Below are positions 7,766 to 11,197 of a stretch of 11,197 nt of DNA, piece after piece. The notes beneath the pieces are model-generated. The model had not been told where the DNA came from. It searched no databases and saw only the letters and a list, made by a program, of their open reading frames with translations. Source of the DNA: Gammaproteobacteria bacterium (GTDB taxonomy: Bacteria; Pseudomonadota; Gammaproteobacteria; Pseudomonadales; Azotimanducaceae); assembly GCA_003476445.1 (NCBI GenBank), contig DMUF01000132.1, forward strand, positions 1 through 11,197. The letters are read 5' to 3'. A program made the translations under genes and the position numbers. Position 1 is the first letter of the stretch. Each line of letters starts with the position of its first letter.

Positions 7766-7864
7766 TTTCCCCGTATTGCCCCCTCATTCCGTCAAGATTT
7801 GATCGCTCAAGATCAAATCCTGTTTCAATGTGCTTCTATCACGATTGACTTTGTTTCCCCGTAT
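7766..7864 (+). repeat. Perfect 11-bp direct repeat TTTCCCCGTAT (7766-7776 and 7854-7864)
   Basis: The two copies are 88 bp apart start to start and flank the inverted repeat at 7796-7819. The downstream copy lies inside the spacer of the proposed receptor promoter (-35 at 7845, -10 at 7868). A protein bound to both could loop the DNA or block polymerase, but regulator binding is inference. The upstream copy is also part of a small hairpin, TACGG (7760-7764) with CCGTA (7771-7775). Confidence 0.5.
7796..7819. promoter_or_regulatory. Perfect 9-bp inverted repeat, candidate operator
   Basis: The arms GATTTGATC (7796-7804) and GATCAAATC (7811-7819) are exactly complementary around a 6-nt spacer GCTCAA. 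No T-run follows, so it is not a terminator. Its centre is about 72 bp before the expected transcription start of the receptor, a position typical of an activator site. The half-site spacing of 15 bp, about one and a half helical turns, is unusual for a simple dimer, and a partly overlapping direct repeat TCAAGAT (7792-7798 and 7807-7813) offers another reading. The regulator is unknown. Confidence 0.55.
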
Positions 7865-7873
7865 GGGTTTAGT
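7845..7873 (+). promoter_or_regulatory. Sigma70-like promoter for the TonB-dependent receptor
   Basis: The -35 box TTGACT (7845-7850, 5 of 6 consensus) and -10 box TTTAGT (7868-7873, 4 of 6) are separated by the optimal 17 bp. Transcription would start near 7880, giving a leader of about 67 nt. The weak -10 suits a regulated promoter. Confidence 0.55.
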
Positions 7874-7931
7874 AGCCGCGCCGAACCGGGTGGGTGGCGC
7901 TGTGCGTCAGTCGGTTCATTGTCGTGTTTTT

Positions 7932-7937
7932 AGGGGA
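7932..7937 (+). promoter_or_regulatory. Ribosome-binding site AGGGGA that fixes the receptor start
   Basis: AGGGGA lies 9 nt before the ATG at 7947. Upstream in-frame ATGs (7830, 7863) have no such site, fall before or within the promoter, and would disrupt the signal peptide. Confidence 0.7.
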
Positions 7938-7946
7938 AGAGTCAGT

Positions 7947-10900
7947 ATGTCAAGAAGCAGTCAAGCTTCGCCGCGTCTGCTCGCCGCTCTGGCGGTGGCC
8001 GGCGTCGTGTCGATTCCTGCCGTTGGCTGGGCCGCCGAAGCCATCGAGGAAGTGGTGGTCACCGCGCAGCGTACCGAGCAGAGCGTGCAAGAGGTACCGA
8101 TCGCGGTATCCGCGTTCAGCGGCGAGATGATGGAAGACAAGCAGATCATCAACCCGTCTGACCTGCAGCTCGCGGCGCCGAACGTCAGCTTTACCGCGAC
8201 GAACTTCGGTGGCTCCAGCTTCAGCATCCGCGGTATCGGTCGTCTCGTCATCGCCGGCTCCGGCGAGAACGGCGTGTCGATCCACCAGAACCAGATCGCT
8301 GTACCGACCAACCTGCCTGCGGCCGAGTTCTATGACCTCGAGCGGGTTGAAGTACTGCGTGGTCCCCAGGGCACCCTGTTCGGTCGTAACGCCACGGGCG
8401 GCGCGGTCAACATGGTCACCAAGATGCCAGACTTCGAGTCGTGGAATGGCAACTGGGACGTAGAAACCGGCGATTACAGCCACCGCCGCATCAAGGGCGC
8501 GCTCAATATTCCGGTCACTGACAACTTTGCGATTCGCATGGCCGGCATGGCCCTCGAGCGCGATGGCTACATCGAAAACACCGCGTACAAGCAGCGCGGC
8601 GATTGCGTGATCCCGGGCACCACGCTGGTGGACGCGTATGGTCCCTCGGCAAACAACGCGAATCTCCCGAACAGCGCGAACATTCAGTCGGGCAACATCA
8701 ACCCGAATGTCACCCAGCCGTGTTCCATCGCGAATATCGATGATGACATCGACGGTCGTGACATCACCACCTACCGCATCACCGCAGCATGGCAGATCCT
8801 GGACAACATGGACGCCTGGCTGCAGTACTCCTCGTTCCGCGAGGACGATGACAAGGTCCGTATCACCAACCAGGTGTGCGAGCAGAGCGCTCTCCCGACG
8901 CTTGGTTGCACCGCAGACGGCAAAGGCTGGGACGTTCCGCACAACGGTTCCACCACCGGTGGTCTGTTCGGCGGCCTGAACGAGGCGGTTCTCCTCGGCA
9001 CCGCGTCGCCCTACAACGGTTTCCCGCAGCGTGGCACCGGCTATCGTAAGCAGCACACGGACTATGAGCCCGAGTACTTCTACGAAGAAGACATGTGGAC
9101 CATGGGCGTCAACTACGACTTCGAAAACTACCGTGTTGGTTTGCTCGCAGGCTATGTCGAGCAAAACTACAACTCGCGTCAGGACTACCTGATGGATGTG
9201 GGCAACGTGTTGTTTGCCAACGCACAAAACCCGGCAGGCCTCTGGCCGACCTCGGACACGGCTAACAATCAAGCCGGCGCAGACTGGACGGACGCCCAAT
9301 GCAATTTCAACGACGGTACCTCGGGCATCTTCGGCGGTTGCGTCATGGATGTGGATCAGACCCGCGTCTTTGCATTCGACCAGGCCTCCTCTGAGTCTGA
9401 ATATCTGACGGTAGAACTTAAACTCGAGTCCGACCTGGAAGGCCCGCTGAATTTCGTGGTGGGCACGAACTACTCGGAGTATGAGGGTTATGGCGACTAT
9501 TACGTGGTCGCTAACACGCTCGATCTCGTCGGCTCGTATGGCGTTCCGAAGCTTGGCTTCCCGCCGCTCTACCCGACCCTCTACAACTCCACGAGCAACC
9601 CGAACGGGGACGGCAGCATGGGCGATTCCATCGCCTACTTCGGCGAGGTCTACTACGATCTTACTGAGAGCCTGAAGCTCACCGTCGGTCTGCGCTACAA
9701 CGACGACCACAAGGAAGTCAGCGACTCCGGCGTGTTGTACAACGCCGTGAACGTGAACGCCCTGGTCGGCGGACTCCTCGGTCCAGATCCGTTCTGGTCG
9801 CGCACGACCGGCTTCCTGTTTGGTGCCCCGGCCGGTGACCTTGAAAGGTACTACGTGCCGGAAGCTCAGCTGGCGGCAGCGTCCGCAACGGGAGTTCTCA
9901 GCCCCGAGCGTCTGGCGGTTTCCCGCGCGGTTCCGCTCGCCCCGGGCTTTAACGAGCAGCGCGTGCTGACGGGCAGCCCCTCGGAAGAAGACTTCCAGGA
10001 GACCACGGGTCGCATTGGTCTTGACTGGCAGATCAACGACCAGACCATGGTCTACGGCTTCTTTACCCGCGGGTACAAGCCAGGTGGCTTCAACCCGCCG
10101 CAGAACGCAGATCTTGCGACGGAATCCGTGAAGTACATCTTTGACTCCGAGCAGGTCGATGCGTATGAAATCGGCGCCAAGAACGTGTTCCGTGACGGGA
10201 CGCTGATGGTCAATGCGGCAGCGTTCATGTATGACTACGGCGGTCTGCAGACCACGCGTATTCGTAACAACAACTCGATCAACGACAACATCGACGCGCA
10301 GATCATGGGTCTGGAGCTGGAAATGTTCTGGCAGCCGGAATGGGCGCCGGGCTTGTCGATCGATGCGTCGTACGCGTACCTCAAAGCCGAAGTTGACGGT
10401 TCGACCTCGCTCGATCCGCTCAACCGTACCGCGGGTAACCCGGACTTCATCACGCTGAAGAACATCGACCCGGGCTCTTCCACGGCGGTGAACTACGTTG
10501 CGCGTGTGAACGGCACCGGTCGCATTACCGACGCGATCATCAATGCGGGCTACGCAGGTTGCGGTGCTCTGAGCAGTCTCAACCCGAATGCTGCTTGCCC
10601 GGCGGTCACCAGTGGCACGACGTACACGGGAATCTCCGGCCTGACCCAAGAGCTGCCCGCGTACTTCTCGCGTAGTTTCCTGGCGAGCCAGGGAGTGGAA
10701 GTGTCAGACGGCTTCAACGTCGATCTCGACGGCAACTCGCTCCCGAACGCGCCGGAGAACACGTTCCACCTGGGTGCGGCATACACCTGGCAGATCGATC
10801 AGATCGCCGGTGCGCTGACCGCACGTTGGGACTACTCGTGGCGCGATGACCAGTACGCCCGGGAGTTCAACACCAAGGGCGACTTCATCGAAGCCTGGTT

Positions 10901-11099
10901 CCAGCACAACGCTGCGCTCATTTATGAGAGCAACGACGGGCACTGGGAAGGCCGTCTGTGGATCCGGAACATCCTGAATGATGACAACATCACCGGGAAG
11001 TACCTGACTTCGGACACTTCGGGCTTCTTCCGCAACTACTTCCTTACCGAGCCGCGTCTCTTTGGCGCGTCGCTGAAGTACAGCTTCGGCGAGCAGTGA
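7947..11099 (+). CDS. TonB-dependent outer-membrane receptor, ligand unknown
   Basis: This 1050-residue outer-membrane beta-barrel is a TonB-energised importer. It has a signal peptide (residues 1 to about 29, cleavage near VGWA/A) and a TonB-box region EEVVVTA at 34-40. The plug domain (about 45-165) includes SIRGIG and the hallmark VEVLRGPQGTLFGRNATGGAVN. The rest is barrel strands such as LKLTVGLRYNDDHKEVS and MVYGFFTRGYKPGGFNPP, ending in a final strand RLFGASLKYSF three residues from the C-terminus. There is no N-terminal signalling (STN) domain, so it should not itself drive a sigma/anti-sigma cascade. It is much larger than BtuB-type receptors because of long loops, which hold all eight cysteines as four close pairs. 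No transporter or ligand-processing gene is adjacent, so the substrate (siderophore, glycan, vitamin or other) is open. It appears monocistronic, with its own promoter and terminator. Confidence 0.96.
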   Translation: MSRSSQASPRLLAALAVAGVVSIPAVGWAAEAIEEVVVTAQRTEQSVQEVPIAVSAFSGEMMEDKQIINPSDLQLAAPNVSFTATNFGGSSFSIRGIGRLVIAGSGENGVSIHQNQIAVPTNLPAAEFYDLERVEVLRGPQGTLFGRNATGGAVNMVTKMPDFESWNGNWDVETGDYSHRRIKGALNIPVTDNFAIRMAGMALERDGYIENTAYKQRGDCVIPGTTLVDAYGPSANNANLPNSANIQSGNINPNVTQPCSIANIDDDIDGRDITTYRITAAWQILDNMDAWLQYSSFREDDDKVRITNQVCEQSALPTLGCTADGKGWDVPHNGSTTGGLFGGLNEAVLLGTASPYNGFPQRGTGYRKQHTDYEPEYFYEEDMWTMGVNYDFENYRVGLLAGYVEQNYNSRQDYLMDVGNVLFANAQNPAGLWPTSDTANNQAGADWTDAQCNFNDGTSGIFGGCVMDVDQTRVFAFDQASSESEYLTVELKLESDLEGPLNFVVGTNYSEYEGYGDYYVVANTLDLVGSYGVPKLGFPPLYPTLYNSTSNPNGDGSMGDSIAYFGEVYYDLTESLKLTVGLRYNDDHKEVSDSGVLYNAVNVNALVGGLLGPDPFWSRTTGFLFGAPAGDLERYYVPEAQLAAASATGVLSPERLAVSRAVPLAPGFNEQRVLTGSPSEEDFQETTGRIGLDWQINDQTMVYGFFTRGYKPGGFNPPQNADLATESVKYIFDSEQVDAYEIGAKNVFRDGTLMVNAAAFMYDYGGLQTTRIRNNNSINDNIDAQIMGLELEMFWQPEWAPGLSIDASYAYLKAEVDGSTSLDPLNRTAGNPDFITLKNIDPGSSTAVNYVARVNGTGRITDAIINAGYAGCGALSSLNPNAACPAVTSGTTYTGISGLTQELPAYFSRSFLASQGVEVSDGFNVDLDGNSLPNAPENTFHLGAAYTWQIDQIAGALTARWDYSWRDDQYAREFNTKGDFIEAWFQHNAALIYESNDGHWEGRLWIRNILNDDNITGKYLTSDTSGFFRNYFLTEPRLFGASLKYSFGEQ

Positions 11100-11106
11100 G
11101 GTCGCT

Positions 11107-11136
11107 GGCGTGACAGCGCACTAGCGCTGCCACGCC
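11107..11136 (+). repeat. 13-bp stem hairpin in the receptor 3' untranslated region
   Basis: Arms 11107-11119 (GGCGTGACAGCGC) and 11124-11136 (GCGCTGCCACGCC) pair with a single A/C mismatch around the loop ACTA. It starts 8 bp after the receptor stop and has no T-run, so it is not itself a terminator. In RNA it could protect the 3' end of the message from exonucleases; that role is inference. Confidence 0.6.
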
Positions 11137-11146
11137 CCGTTCTCGA

Positions 11147-11177
11147 AGCCCGCGGCTAACCCCGCGGGCTTTTTTTT
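11147..11177 (+). terminator. Rho-independent terminator of the receptor gene
   Basis: A perfect 9-bp GC-rich stem, AGCCCGCGG (11147-11155) with CCGCGGGCT (11162-11170), has a 6-nt loop CTAACC and runs into eight consecutive T (11170-11177). This is a textbook intrinsic terminator 48 bp after the receptor stop codon. Confidence 0.93.
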
Positions 11178-11197
11178 GTGCGCCCGGCAGGGGGCAA

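Larger units (their letters stand above)
7568..7946. other. Divergent intergenic control region between the ABM gene and the receptor
   Basis: These 379 bp hold no convincing gene. The right half contains the direct repeat, inverted repeat, sigma70-like promoter and ribosome-binding site listed separately, all oriented toward the receptor. The left half (7568-7740) must hold the ABM promoter, but I cannot point to a good -35/-10 pair on the minus strand. It contains a short GC-rich palindrome, CCGCG-AA-CGCGG (7658-7669). The stretch 7741-7860 is noticeably richer in A+T than the surrounding genes, as expected for a promoter region. Confidence 0.7.

Noticed and set aside
7840..7946. Possible cobalamin riboswitch in the receptor leader, suggested by the nearby CobS/CobT-like genes
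   Set aside because: The leader is only about 67 nt from the predicted start, too short for the roughly 200-nt B12 aptamer, and I see no B12-box-like conserved segment. The receptor is also far larger than BtuB.
7950..10649. An 899-residue open frame on the minus strand opposite the receptor gene
   Set aside because: It lies wholly antisense to a clear TonB-dependent receptor, its translation resembles no family and is rich in Arg/Val/His as expected from reading high-GC codons backward, and it has no ribosome-binding site. It is a shadow frame.

Overview
The window looks like chromosomal DNA from a high-GC gammaproteobacterium. The leuS-lptE-holA order and an LPS-transport lipoprotein point there, and the large TonB-dependent receptor is of the type common in marine and environmental Proteobacteria. 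The species cannot be named from the sequence. Coding density is high. I see no tRNA, rRNA, CRISPR array, insertion sequence or prophage gene.

Layout. (1) Positions 1-3784, + strand: an essential housekeeping operon of leuS (5' end cut off by the window edge), lptE and holA, with genes nearly touching or overlapping. (2) 3818-4366, - strand: a histidine phosphatase (phosphoglycerate-mutase-like), convergent with holA and divergent from the next pair across 56 bp. (3) 4423-7247, + strand: a tight AAA+ ATPase / VWA-domain pair homologous to CobS and CobT of aerobic cobaltochelatase. No cobN or other cobalamin gene is visible. (4) 7280-7567, - strand: a small antibiotic-biosynthesis-monooxygenase (ABM/YgiN-like) protein. 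(5) 7568-7946: a 379-bp divergent control region with a good sigma70-like promoter, a perfect 9-bp inverted repeat and a perfect 11-bp direct repeat. (6) 7947-11099, + strand: a 1050-residue TonB-dependent outer-membrane receptor, followed by two successive hairpins, the second a classic rho-independent terminator.

How the genes fit together. LeuS charges tRNA-Leu, LptE helps insert LPS into the outer membrane, and HolA (delta) loads the replication clamp. They share an operon but not a pathway. The CobS/CobT-like pair should form one AAA+ motor complex, and its client is not evident here. The receptor imports an unidentified ligand and appears to be separately and conditionally expressed.

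No clearly new system is proven by this window. The two most interesting items are the CobS/CobT-like motor pair apparently separated from cobalamin synthesis, and the structured control region of the receptor, which has four cysteine pairs in its predicted loops.
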